Positions 8,988-19,100 of a stretch of DNA of 64,000 nucleotides are shown in pieces. This stretch comes from UBA9300 sp032260385 (GTDB lineage: Bacteria > Bacteroidota > Bacteroidia > Bacteroidales > VadinHA17): positions 12,487-76,486 of the forward strand of contig JAVVEL010000013.1 in NCBI GenBank assembly GCA_032260385.1, in the 5' to 3' direction. Within the stretch, counting starts at the first letter, position 1. Every line of letters begins with the position of its first letter. Under the pieces are notes generated by a model, which made no database searches, was not told the origin of the DNA, and saw nothing but the letters and a program-made list of their open reading frames with translations. The position numbers and the translations under genes were made by a program.

Positions 8988-11714
8988 TTATTTAATTTTC
9001 TCAACTTTACAGGCTGACAGTTTAAAGGGAGCTATCCTGGAATAAGGATCGAGCTCTGCCCTGGTAAGATTATTGACCAGTGCCTCTGAGAAATGCCATG
9101 GCATAAACAGCTCTCCCACAGCTACCTCATCGCTCTCGCGCAGGACAGTTTCAAGTTCTCCCCTTGCATTTGAGACCCTGACTTTATCACCGGTTTTAAA
9201 GCCAAAATTATCAGCATCAATCATATTCATAAGAATATAGGCTTCGTTGGCATAGTCGTTCAGTGCCTTATTTCTTCTGGACATTGTTGCGGAGTGGTAC
9301 TGGTAGAGGATTCGACCCGAGTTAAGAATAAAAGGATATTCCTTGCTTGTTTTTTCAGTTTGCTCAATATGATCTACCGGGTTAAGGCTTGCCTTACCGT
9401 CAGGGGTATTGAATTTTTCAAGGAAGAGTGTTGCCGTTCCGGGATGATTTTTATCGGGGCAGGGCCACTGAATTCCTTCATGTTCAATCCTGTCATAGGA
9501 TATTCCTTTCATCATGGGAGCTGCCAGAGCTATTTCATCAAATACTTCCGATGCATTTTTATAGTCCCCTATATTATAGCCCATGCGCCTGGCTATTTCA
9601 ATAATTATGGCACAGTCTTCTCTCGCTTCGCCGGGCATTTCCACTGCTTTTCTTACCCTTACAACCCTTCTGTCACTGTTTACAAAAGTACCGTCTTTTT
9701 CGGCATAGGATGAGGCCGGAAGGATAACATCGGCATAGGGTGTTGTTTCAGTATGGAAGATATCCTGCACCACCAGGAAGTCAAGTCTCCGGAGCGCCTC
9801 GGCAGTATGATTGAGATCAGGATCTGTCACCATCGGGTTCTCACCCATGATATAAATCCCCCTGATATTTCCCTTATGTGCTTCGTGCATGATTTCCACT
9901 GTTGAAAGGCCTCGTTCCGAAGGGAGGCTGTTATAGTCCACATCCCATAACTTTTCCAGTCTCCTGCGGTTATCATCGTCTCCCACGGAAATATAACCAG
10001 GGTAAACAAGGGGTGAGCATCCCACATCCGTTGCCCCCTGGACGTTATTCTGACCCCTGGGAGGATCAATCCCGCATCTTTCCCTCCCTATCTGACCGGT
10101 AACCAACATCATATTTATGAGTGAGAACACGTTATGGGTCCCCGTCACCTGCTGGCTCAGCCCCATGCCTGTGGCTATCATGGCAGTATCTGCCCTGGCA
10201 TACATCCTGGCTGCCCCTATCATTAATTCAGCGGGAACAGTTGTTATATCCTCAACCACCTGCGGGGTATATTTCCCAACCAGTAATTTAAGCTCTTCGA
10301 AGGCGATCATGCCACCGTCAACTCTTTCTTTAATGAAAGCTTCATCTATATCACCGTCATGAATAATTTGCCTGATCATACCATTCAGGAGGGCCACGTC
10401 GGTACCCAGCCTGGGCTGAAGCCATATGTCAGCAAACTTAACCAGCGGAGTCCATTTGGGATCACAGACAATAATCTTATTTCCCCTTCTTTTGCCGGCC
10501 TTAACATATGTTGCAGTAACGGGATGAGTTTCAATAATATTATTTCCTGTCACAAAGAGACAGTCTGTTGTTTCAAAATCCTCTATGCTGTTACTGCCCG
10601 CACCGTCACCAATCGATTTTAACATTGCCGTTACCGTAGAGGCATGGCACAGGCGCGTGCAATAATCTATATTATTATTACCGAATACTATTCTTATAAA
10701 TTTCTGGAAGAGGTAATTATCCTCATTGGTGCACTTTGCTGAAGCATAGCCGGCGAGGGAAGCGGAACCGTATTTATCTTTTATTGACCCGAACTTTTCG
10801 GCAACCAGGTCCAGTGCTTCATCCCATTCTGCCTCCTCAAATTTGCCATTACGCTTTATTAAGGGCCTGGTAAGCCTTTCAGCATGGTTAACATAATCAT
10901 AACCGAATCTTCCCTTAACACACAGGCGGCCGTCGTTGGGCAATACTCCTTCCACACCGTTGACTCTCAATATTTTATTGTCTTTCACAAGCAGTTCAAT
11001 CTGACAGCCCACACCGCAGTAGGGGCATGTTGTTATAACCCTCCGGTTTAGTTTGTCTATTTTTATGGCTTCCCTGTGAGGTTTTTCGACAATGGCCCCT
11101 GTAGGGCACAGCTGTATACATTCACCACAGCCGTCACATTCGGATTCAGACCAGTGATCAAAGCCGGCAACTATATGAGACTTGATTCCCCGGAGTGAAA
11201 ATGACAGTACATTTTTACCCTGAACCTCATAGCATGCTTTAATACACCTGAAGCATTTTATGCATTTTGATGCATCATAGGCAAGGACCGGGGAAGTATC
11301 ATCAATACCGTAACCGAGCTCCCTGTAGATATTAGGATATTTACGGTCAGCCTGTTTTTCCAGTCCATACCTCACTGTCAACTCACGCAGTTCATCATGA
11401 TAGCTGCCATCGGTCTCATCGTTATGTTCAGCCAGCAGGTAGTCAATTGTATGCTTTCTCAGTTCTTCCAGTTCCCGGTCAAAGGCGGTCACTTTCATTC
11501 CATCTTCGACCGCTACCGTGCAGGCCATCACAAGCCCCCTCTGTCCTTCAATCTTCACAACGCAAAGGCGGCATGCCCCGGTAGGACTCAGTTTCCTGTG
11601 GTAACATAATCCGGGTATATCTATCCCCTTATCGCGGGCCACCTGCAGGAGGTTTGATCCCTTTTCAGCTTTGAGCGCTTTACCGTCGATATTTATGCTA
11701 ATCGTTTCTTTCAT
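8988..11714 (-). CDS. fdhA: Formate dehydrogenase catalytic (alpha) subunit 2, cysteine type
   Basis: This 908-residue molybdo/tungsto-bis-MGD oxidoreductase starts at the ATG 11712-11714. Domains in order are an N-terminal [2Fe-2S] ferredoxin (Cys37, Cys48, Cys51, Cys65), two [4Fe-4S] motifs (CIKCFRCIKAC from 151, CDGCGECIQLC from 193), a [4Fe-4S] cluster beside the cofactor (Cys230, 233, 237, 265) and the MopB core. The active-site residue is Cys356 followed by His357 (CTRLCHAST), where many formate dehydrogenases carry selenocysteine. The NuoG-like His/Cys3 cluster near residues 95-110 has no cysteines here, unlike in alpha 1. It most likely works with the NuoE/NuoF pair just upstream. Confidence 0.88.
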   Translation of the reverse strand: MKETISINIDGKALKAEKGSNLLQVARDKGIDIPGLCYHRKLSPTGACRLCVVKIEGQRGLVMACTVAVEDGMKVTAFDRELEELRKHTIDYLLAEHNDETDGSYHDELRELTVRYGLEKQADRKYPNIYRELGYGIDDTSPVLAYDASKCIKCFRCIKACYEVQGKNVLSFSLRGIKSHIVAGFDHWSESECDGCGECIQLCPTGAIVEKPHREAIKIDKLNRRVITTCPYCGVGCQIELLVKDNKILRVNGVEGVLPNDGRLCVKGRFGYDYVNHAERLTRPLIKRNGKFEEAEWDEALDLVAEKFGSIKDKYGSASLAGYASAKCTNEDNYLFQKFIRIVFGNNNIDYCTRLCHASTVTAMLKSIGDGAGSNSIEDFETTDCLFVTGNNIIETHPVTATYVKAGKRRGNKIIVCDPKWTPLVKFADIWLQPRLGTDVALLNGMIRQIIHDGDIDEAFIKERVDGGMIAFEELKLLVGKYTPQVVEDITTVPAELMIGAARMYARADTAMIATGMGLSQQVTGTHNVFSLINMMLVTGQIGRERCGIDPPRGQNNVQGATDVGCSPLVYPGYISVGDDDNRRRLEKLWDVDYNSLPSERGLSTVEIMHEAHKGNIRGIYIMGENPMVTDPDLNHTAEALRRLDFLVVQDIFHTETTPYADVILPASSYAEKDGTFVNSDRRVVRVRKAVEMPGEAREDCAIIIEIARRMGYNIGDYKNASEVFDEIALAAPMMKGISYDRIEHEGIQWPCPDKNHPGTATLFLEKFNTPDGKASLNPVDHIEQTEKTSKEYPFILNSGRILYQYHSATMSRRNKALNDYANEAYILMNMIDADNFGFKTGDKVRVSNARGELETVLRESDEVAVGELFMPWHFSEALVNNLTRAELDPYSRIAPFKLSACKVEKIK

Positions 11715-11786
11715 ACATTTATAATTTTCTGCGCGTTGCTCATTAGATTGCCGGGCCAAATTCAGGTTCGTTTAATATTGACCTGA

Positions 11787-13034
11787 TTAATAAAGGAAGC
11801 TGTCAGCAAAATATCTCTGCAGGCTTCTCAGTGGCAATATTGGTGACTGTCCCAGGGGACAGAGTGAAGTTTTAGCCATATAATCGGCCTCGGCCACCAT
11901 CTCATCAAGCAGCCTTTTCTCTTTCTTTCCGGTTTTATTAAACTCTTTGATCATTCTTACGAGCTGTGACATACCCACACGACAGGGGACACATTTACCA
12001 CATGACTCATGTTTAAAGAACTCCAGTATTGACTCTGTAATGGCAGGTATTGATTTATCGTCAGCCATAACCATTATGGCCCCGGATCCCAGCACGGCCC
12101 CTTTTTCTTTCAGGGTATCGTAGCCTATAGGTGTATCCAGTACGCTTTTATCAACAAAGGTCCCAGCCGCACCTCCAATCAGCACAGCTTTACATTTCTT
12201 TCCCTTTTTAATACCACCGCCAAAATCAAAAATGATTTCACGGAGAGTCACACCCAGTTCAAGTTCGAAATATCCGGGATTCTCGACATCCCCGCTGAGG
12301 GTGAATATTTTAGTCCCCGGTGAGTCTTTGGTTCCAAATCCGGTATACCACTCAGCCCCGTATTCAATTACCGTGGGGATGGTGGCCAGTGTTTCAACAT
12401 TATTTATCAGGGTGGGAAAGCCAAACAAACCCTTTTCTGCAGGGAAGGGTGGCTTAATGCGTGGATAACCCCTCTTCCCTTCAAGCGATTCCAGCAAGGT
12501 CAGCTCCTCCCCGCAAAGGTAGGAACCGGCACCTAATTTTATTTCAATATCGAGGGAGAAGGTAGTCCCAAAAATATTCTCACCGAGATAGTTTTTCATA
12601 CGGGCATCACCGATAGCCTTCTGCAGCGCTCTTATGGATTTGTGATATTCACCCCTTATGTAAATAAAGGCCTTTGATGCTCCAATGGCATAAGCTGCTA
12701 TTATCATACCCTCTATAAGCCTGTGAGGGTCATTCTCCATTATTATTCTGTCTTTGAAGGTCCCCGGCTCTCCTTCATCAGCATTGCAGATAAGGTATTT
12801 CCGTTCACACCTCCTGCAGGCTTCACTGGTAAATTTCTTTTTCAGTCCTGTTGAGAAACCGGCACCGCCTCTTCCTCTCAGGCTTGATTTAACCATCTCA
12901 TTGATTATTTCGACAGGCTCACAGGCAAGTGCTTTAATAGCTGCCTGGTAACCTCCTTCCGCAAGATATTCATCAATGGACAAAGGATTTATCCTGCCAA
13001 CGTTTTTTAGGATTATTCTTTTCTCTTCAGCCAC
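11787..13034 (-). CDS. NuoF-like NAD(P)H/FMN diaphorase subunit (short form)
   Basis: I place the start at GTG 13032-13034, one base after the upstream stop. The alternative is a TTG at 13085, which would overlap the NuoE gene by 50 bases. At 415 residues it has SSLRGRGGAGFSTG (FMN site), YLICNADEGEPGTFKDR (NADH site), an SLBB region and the ESCGKCVPCRVGMSQ plus CPLGQS cysteines of the N3-type [4Fe-4S] cluster. It lacks the N-terminal thioredoxin-like and C-terminal extensions of the paralogue at 16184. It should pass electrons between NAD(P)H and a formate dehydrogenase. It sits between NuoE-like and alpha 2. Confidence 0.85.
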   Translation of the reverse strand: MAEEKRIILKNVGRINPLSIDEYLAEGGYQAAIKALACEPVEIINEMVKSSLRGRGGAGFSTGLKKKFTSEACRRCERKYLICNADEGEPGTFKDRIIMENDPHRLIEGMIIAAYAIGASKAFIYIRGEYHKSIRALQKAIGDARMKNYLGENIFGTTFSLDIEIKLGAGSYLCGEELTLLESLEGKRGYPRIKPPFPAEKGLFGFPTLINNVETLATIPTVIEYGAEWYTGFGTKDSPGTKIFTLSGDVENPGYFELELGVTLREIIFDFGGGIKKGKKCKAVLIGGAAGTFVDKSVLDTPIGYDTLKEKGAVLGSGAIMVMADDKSIPAITESILEFFKHESCGKCVPCRVGMSQLVRMIKEFNKTGKKEKRLLDEMVAEADYMAKTSLCPLGQSPILPLRSLQRYFADSFLY

Positions 13035-13035
13035 T

Positions 13036-13491
13036 TTATTTGTTTTTGTATTCTTGAATAATACCGGCAATCTTTTTTTGATCAAGCTTTCCGTAAACCT
13101 CTTTATTTATCATCATGGCAGGTGCCACGGCACACTGACCAAGACATTCAGAAAGTTCAATCGTAAACTTCTTGTCCTTTGTTGTCTCACCTGCCTCTAT
13201 TGCAAGTAGTTTTTTCAGTTCGTCAATAATATTGACCGATCCTTCCATCTTGCATACAGGCGAATTACACACCCTGATTATGTATTTACCCCTTGGTTTT
13301 AAACTGAACATGGTATAATAAGTGGCAACGCCGTAAACATGACTCAGAGTTGTATTGAGATATTCAGCCACGGATTTGAGATCCCCCCTGTCAAGGTAGT
13401 TGTAAGGATTATTATCCTGGAGGGCATGTAATAATCCCAGCATATTAATATGTTCGGGACTGAATTGTTTAAGGATTTCAGCTGTTTTCAT
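13036..13491 (-). CDS. NuoE-like [2Fe-2S] subunit
   Basis: This 151-residue protein has the thioredoxin-like [2Fe-2S] fold of NuoE/HndA. An N-terminal helical part contains LSHVYGVATYYTMF. The cluster ligands follow in two pairs: CNSPVC at about 91-96, and CLGQC within SECLGQCAVAPAMM. It normally forms a dimer with NuoF and relays electrons. The gene lies 14 bases after alpha 1 and directly before the short NuoF. It is the second NuoE in this operon, the other being at 19349. Confidence 0.87.
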   Translation of the reverse strand: MKTAEILKQFSPEHINMLGLLHALQDNNPYNYLDRGDLKSVAEYLNTTLSHVYGVATYYTMFSLKPRGKYIIRVCNSPVCKMEGSVNIIDELKKLLAIEAGETTKDKKFTIELSECLGQCAVAPAMMINKEVYGKLDQKKIAGIIQEYKNK

Positions 13492-13505
13492 TACAGATAA
13501 TCAGG

Positions 13506-16187
13506 TTAGACATCAGTTTTTTCGACTTTTACCGCACACACCTTTGTCTCGGGAATTTTGGATACCGGGTCAACAGCACAGATAGTAAGTTCATTGGTTG
13601 GTGTGTCCGGGAAATGGAATGTTAAGGAAGCTACACCTGCCGGGCATATGCGTGTAATATTAACCTTAACCTGAATTCTCCCCCTCCTGGAGTTGACAAC
13701 AACCATCTCGCCTTCTTCAACACCCATCTTCCTTGCATCTTCCGGGTTAATGCGCAGTGCCTCAGTGCCCTCTATATCTTTCAGTCCATTGACCCTTCCG
13801 GTCATGGTGCTGGTATGATAATGATAGAGGCTGCGGTCTGTTGTCAGCAGGAGGGGATAGTCATTATCAGGCAGTTCAACCGAAGCTTTATAAAGAAGGG
13901 GAAAGAGCCTCCCTTTGCCCGAGCTTCTCGCAAATTTTTCCCCGTGCAGGAATTTTGTTCCGGGGTGCTCCTTATCAGGGCATGGCCATTGCAGTCCTTC
14001 CTTTTCTATCCTGTCGTAGCTTATCCCGGCATAGCCAGGGGTAAGCGAATTAATCTCATCAACAATATCATACACACTCTCAAAATCAAATCCCCGGGCT
14101 CCCATCCGCTTTGCAATCTCGCAGGTTATCAGCCAGTCATCCTTTGCCTGGCCCGGGGGATTAACAGCTTTGCGAACCCTCTGAACCCTTCGTTCGGTAT
14201 TGGTGAAAGTGCCATCTTTTTCAGCAAAGGAGCATGCAGGCAGGACAATATCAGCATAGCGGGCAGTCTCTGTCAGGAAGATATCCTGTACAACAAAGAA
14301 ATCGAGTTTCTCAAGTGCCTTTTTCACATGATTGGCATCAGCCTCACTGAGTACCGGGTTTTCTCCCACCTGGTACAGGGTTTTAATATTTCCCTTTTCT
14401 ATTTCAGTAAAATATTCAGTATGGGTAAGGCCTTCCTTCCTGTCAAGTTCGGCTGTCCATGCTTTTTCGAATTTTTCTATTTTTCCCGGGTCAGTAACAG
14501 ACTGATAACCCGGGAATACATTCGGCAGGCCGCCCATATCACAGGCACCCTGTACATTATTCTGCCCCCTCAGGGGATTGACGCCTGATGATTCCTTCCC
14601 CACATTCCCTGTTAGCAAGGCTAAATTACTAACTGCCAGAACATTGTCAGTGCCATGACTGTGCTGGGTAATTCCCATGGCATATACCAGGGAAGATGGG
14701 GTGTTGGTAGCATACAGTCGTGCTGCTTCCCTTATTTTTTCAGTGTCCACACCGGTGATATGAGATACACTGTCAAGATCATAGTCTATAAGTGAATCAA
14801 GGAATTCACCATAGCCCTCACACCTGGTGTCGAGGAACTTTTTATCTTCAAGACCTTCATCCACAATAACTTTCATCATGCCCATCAAGAGCACTACATC
14901 AGTTCCCGGGTAATGTTGTATAAATATGTCTGCAAAGCGGCACAGGTCAATTTCCTTGGGGTTGGCGACTATTATTTTTGCGCCTTTTCTTTTTGCTTCC
15001 TTTACATGTAAACCTATAATGGGGTGGGCAGCCGTTGTGTTTGAGCCGATTGAAAAAATGGTTTTTGCCATGGTAAACTCTTCAATAGAGTTGGTCATGG
15101 CGCCCGATCCGAAGCTCTGTACCAGTCCTGCCACAGTAGGAGCATGGCATAGCCTGGCACAGTGATCGATATTGTTTGTACCCATCACAGCACGGGTAAA
15201 CTTCTGTATTACATAATTATCCTCATTTGTTACTTTGGCAGAGGTAAGAGCCGCAAACTTGCTTTTTTTGCTTTTTGAAAATTTATCGGCGATAATATCC
15301 AGTGCCTCATCCCATGATATCTCTTCAAAACTGCCGTTTCTTTTTATGAGGGGACTTTTAAGCCTGTCAGGATGATTTACGAAAGAATAGCCAAACCTGC
15401 CTTTGACGCAGAGTCTGCCCTTATTTACGATGGAGTCCCTGTCGCCACGGACATTTACGATTTTGTTGTTACGAACTCCAAGGTACAAATTGCATCCCAC
15501 ACCGCAGTAGGCGCAAACCGTTTTCACCTCACGTGCAGGCAGCACTGCTTCCCTGACATACAGGGCACCTACCGGACACCTTACCACACACTCACCACAT
15601 GATTCGCATACTGATTCCTTTATCGGTTTATCGCCAAAGGTGCTTACAATGGTTTCAAATCCCCTGAAACCATAATCAAGGGCATTGACACCGGCAACTT
15701 CATCACAGGTCCTTATGCATATTCCGCAGCTTATACATTTGTTATGATCGAGGCTGAAAAAGGGATTGGAATCGTCAATTTTCAGAAGGGGCCTTGTCCT
15801 CCTTAGCCTCTTCAGTCTTTCCTCATTTACACCTATATAAGCCGTTACTTCCTGAAGCTGGCAGTTATTATTGCTGGGACAGCCGGTACAATCCTGGGTA
15901 TGATTGGCATGTACGAGTTCGAGTGTTACCCTTCTTATTTCAGCTATCTCCTGGCTGTCAGTCCTTATTCTCATTCCATCTTCAACCCCGGTCATGCATG
16001 AGATATGCTGGCCTTTTCTTCCTTCAATCTCAACAATACAAAGTCTGCAGTTACCTGAGGGACTCACATCGGGATGGTAACACAGTGTAGGTATATATAT
16101 GCCATTTTCTTTTGCAAGCTCAAGTATTGTAACCTCTTCTGATGTTTCAATTCTGATATCATCAATATAACAGCTTATTTTTTTCAT
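13506..16187 (-). CDS. fdhA: Formate dehydrogenase catalytic (alpha) subunit 1, cysteine type
   Basis: This 893-residue protein starts at ATG 16185-16187, overlapping the preceding stop as ATGA. The N-terminal [2Fe-2S] ligands are Cys36, 47, 50 and 64. A complete NuoG-like His/Cys3 motif is present (His93, then Cys100, Cys103, Cys109). Two [4Fe-4S] motifs follow (CISCGICIRTC from 151, CESCGECVVRC from 194). The cofactor-proximal cluster uses Cys225, 228, 232 and 260. The catalytic pair is Cys347-His348 (CARLCHAPTV), so no selenocysteine is needed. It is cytosolic, without a Tat signal. Position after the NuoF-GltD fusion suggests that fusion is its electron partner. Confidence 0.9.
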   Translation of the reverse strand: MKKISCYIDDIRIETSEEVTILELAKENGIYIPTLCYHPDVSPSGNCRLCIVEIEGRKGQHISCMTGVEDGMRIRTDSQEIAEIRRVTLELVHANHTQDCTGCPSNNNCQLQEVTAYIGVNEERLKRLRRTRPLLKIDDSNPFFSLDHNKCISCGICIRTCDEVAGVNALDYGFRGFETIVSTFGDKPIKESVCESCGECVVRCPVGALYVREAVLPAREVKTVCAYCGVGCNLYLGVRNNKIVNVRGDRDSIVNKGRLCVKGRFGYSFVNHPDRLKSPLIKRNGSFEEISWDEALDIIADKFSKSKKSKFAALTSAKVTNEDNYVIQKFTRAVMGTNNIDHCARLCHAPTVAGLVQSFGSGAMTNSIEEFTMAKTIFSIGSNTTAAHPIIGLHVKEAKRKGAKIIVANPKEIDLCRFADIFIQHYPGTDVVLLMGMMKVIVDEGLEDKKFLDTRCEGYGEFLDSLIDYDLDSVSHITGVDTEKIREAARLYATNTPSSLVYAMGITQHSHGTDNVLAVSNLALLTGNVGKESSGVNPLRGQNNVQGACDMGGLPNVFPGYQSVTDPGKIEKFEKAWTAELDRKEGLTHTEYFTEIEKGNIKTLYQVGENPVLSEADANHVKKALEKLDFFVVQDIFLTETARYADIVLPACSFAEKDGTFTNTERRVQRVRKAVNPPGQAKDDWLITCEIAKRMGARGFDFESVYDIVDEINSLTPGYAGISYDRIEKEGLQWPCPDKEHPGTKFLHGEKFARSSGKGRLFPLLYKASVELPDNDYPLLLTTDRSLYHYHTSTMTGRVNGLKDIEGTEALRINPEDARKMGVEEGEMVVVNSRRGRIQVKVNITRICPAGVASLTFHFPDTPTNELTICAVDPVSKIPETKVCAVKVEKTDV

Positions 16188-19100
16188 AGTCCCATATTTT
16201 TTAAGGCAGCTTTTGCATCTTCTGTTTCCAGGTCGCACCTGAGGCACCGGTATGCCTCTTTAACTGCATTTTCTTCATCCAGCACCTTATCAACCTCATT
16301 GAAATTTTTGTGTCTTCTGCTTGCAGCTATCCTTAAGATCTCAGGCCTGCCCAGCTCTGCTATTGTCTCAGGATCAATCTCATGTGGCTGCACATATACA
16401 GATGGTCTGCTTGGTGCATAATCGGGTTTTACATTTTCACCCCTCAGGAATCTATGAATCATTTCGGCGGCCACCTTCCCTCCGCCCATTGCTTTTATTA
16501 TGGTATCAGGGCCGCTAACGGCATCGCCCACGGCAAAGACGCCGGGGCTACCTGTGGCAAAGGATTCAGGGTCGGTTTTTATTGAACTATTCCTGTTGAA
16601 TTCAATGCCTCTTTCGCCCTTTAAAAAGTCATGGTCAGGATCCTCCCCTATGGCCACTATCAAGGTGGACAGTCCTATTTCAAACTCTGAGCCCTCAAGA
16701 GGTACAGGTCTTCTTCTCCCGCTGCTGTCATATTCGCCCGGTGTCATTTTAATGCAGATCAGGCCGCTTAGCTTATTACTCTCATCCACGATTACTTTTA
16801 CCGGATTGGTAAGATACATTATCTCCACTCCCTCTTCGAGGCCTGCTTCTATCTCTTCGGAAAAGGCAGGAATTTCCTTTTCGCTACGGCGATATATTAT
16901 TATAACCTTTTTGCATGACTGCAATCTAATTGCTGATCTGGCAGCATCAATGGCAGCGTTACCTCCACCCACTACCCCGACTATTTCTCCCACCACGGGG
17001 TTCTCATTCATTTTTACTTTCTTCAGAAAGGTAAGAGCATCGCTTACCCCATCAGCTGATTCATTATCTATACCCAGTTTTTTTGATTTGTGGGCCCCGG
17101 TAGCTATCAACAAGGCATCGTGTTTATTCTTTAGTTCACTTAATGAAATATCCCTGCCTACCCTGGTATTTGTTACTATCTTAAGCCCGGCGGTCATAAT
17201 ATTACTGATATCAAGATTCAGTATCTCAAGGGGCAGGCGGTATTCAGGGATGGCTGTTGCCAGTGCTCCCCCGGCGATTGATTCAGCCTCGTAAACAGTA
17301 ACATCATAACCCTTCTTCACCAGGTTATACCCTGCCATCAGCCCTCCCGGCCCGGCTCCTATGATACCCACACTTTCCCTGAATATTTTCTTAAACGTAT
17401 CCCGGGTGGGATAAAGTCCCTGCTCAATGGCCCAGTCAGTGGCGTATCTCTTAAGGGCACGTATAGCAATGGGATCACCCCAGTTGCCTGTCTGGCAGAA
17501 TTCCTCACAGGGGTGATGACATACCCTGCCGCATACCGACATCAAAGGATTGTCCTTTAAGATTATTTCATGCGCTTTTTGATATTCCTTTCTGGCAATA
17601 TAACCTATATAAACAGGCACTTCTGTTCCAATGGGACATGTATGCTGACAGGGTGACGAAACAAGTTCAGTGCATACTGAGGCACGACATTTCTTCTGAA
17701 CTATATGTTCTTCATATTCATGCCTGAAATATTTAATGGTGGTTATGACCGGGTTGGGTGCTGTCTGACCCAGGCCGCACAGAGAGCCCTTTTTAACTCC
17801 CTCAGCCAGCTCCAGCAAGAGGTCTATGTCTTCCAGTTTACCCCTCCCCTTTACTATATCATCAAGAATATCAAGCATCTGCCTTGTTCCCAGCCTGCAT
17901 GGCGCACATTTACCGCATGATTCCTTATTTGCAAATTCAAGAAAATACCTGGCAAAATCGACCATACAAGTTTTTTCATCCATAACGACGATACCCCCTG
18001 ATCCCATAATGGTTCCGACTTTGGCCAGCTCATCGTAGTCGACCGGAACATCTATATGGCTGGCCGGGATACATCCTCCTGAGGGTCCGCCGGTCTGAAC
18101 AGCTTTGAATTTTCTATTTCCGGGAATACCGCCCCCTATTTCGAAAACCATCTCGCGTATTGTTGTACCAAGAGCTACCTCGATTAATCCTGTATGGTTT
18201 ACCTTGCCAACAAGGGCAAAGGTCTTACTGCCCTTGCTGTTTACAGTTCCTATCTCAGAATACCACTCAGGGCTATTTCTGAGAATGATGGCAACGGAAG
18301 CCAGTGTTTCGACATTGTTTATCACTGTTGGTTTAGCCCAGAGCCCTGATACAGCAGGGAAGGGAGGTCTTGGCACAGGCATGCCCCTCCTGCCTTCTAT
18401 TGATGCTATCAGTGCTGTCTCCTCACCACACACAAAGGCTCCTGCTCCTTCTTTGATTTTTATGTTAAACGAAAAGCCTGAGTTGAGGATATTGACACCC
18501 AAAAAGTCTTTTTCACCGGCCTGTTGTATAGCCAGACGCAAGCGGTCGAGAGCCAGGGGGTATTCGGCGCGGCAATATATATAAGCTTCAGAGGCACCAA
18601 TGGCATATCCTGCAATTATCATCCCTTCAATAAGTGAATGGGGGTCTCCTTCGATCAGTGACCGGTTCATAAAGGCGCCCGGATCACCTTCATCGGCATT
18701 GCATATGAGGTATTTAGTGTCAGCTTTCTGTTCATAACAGAAAGTCCACTTTTTCCAGGTCGGGAAACCGGCGCCGCCTCTTCCCCTCAGTCCTGATTCT
18801 TTGATAATTTCAATTATACCGGAAGGCTGCATCTGCAGGGCCTTCCTTAAGCCCGAATATCCATTATTTGCAATGTAATGCCCTATATTTTCAGGATCAA
18901 TAAGACCACAGTTTGACAGGACCCTGCGTACCTGCCCCTTCATTACCTGTGTGGAAAAGAGGGAAGGGAGCATTTTATTCTCACTCTCCCCGATAACTCC
19001 AAGGACAAGCTCATCTACAATTTTATTCTCCTGTAAATGATCTCCTATTATGCTGCTCACATCCGAAGTCTGAACATTCCCGTAACATACCAGGTCCCGG

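Noticed and set aside
13815..14588. 257-codon plus-strand frame opposite formate dehydrogenase alpha 1
   Set aside because: It lies wholly inside a well-supported gene on the other strand. Its product has no recognisable domain or start context, so it is a codon-bias shadow.
8988..16187. Selenocysteine in the formate dehydrogenases
   Set aside because: Both active sites encode cysteine (Cys347 and Cys356) in an open frame. No UGA is needed.
16500..17294. 264-codon plus-strand frame opposite the NuoF-GltD fusion
   Set aside because: The product is serine/proline-rich and low-complexity, and it mirrors the codon usage of the true minus-strand gene.
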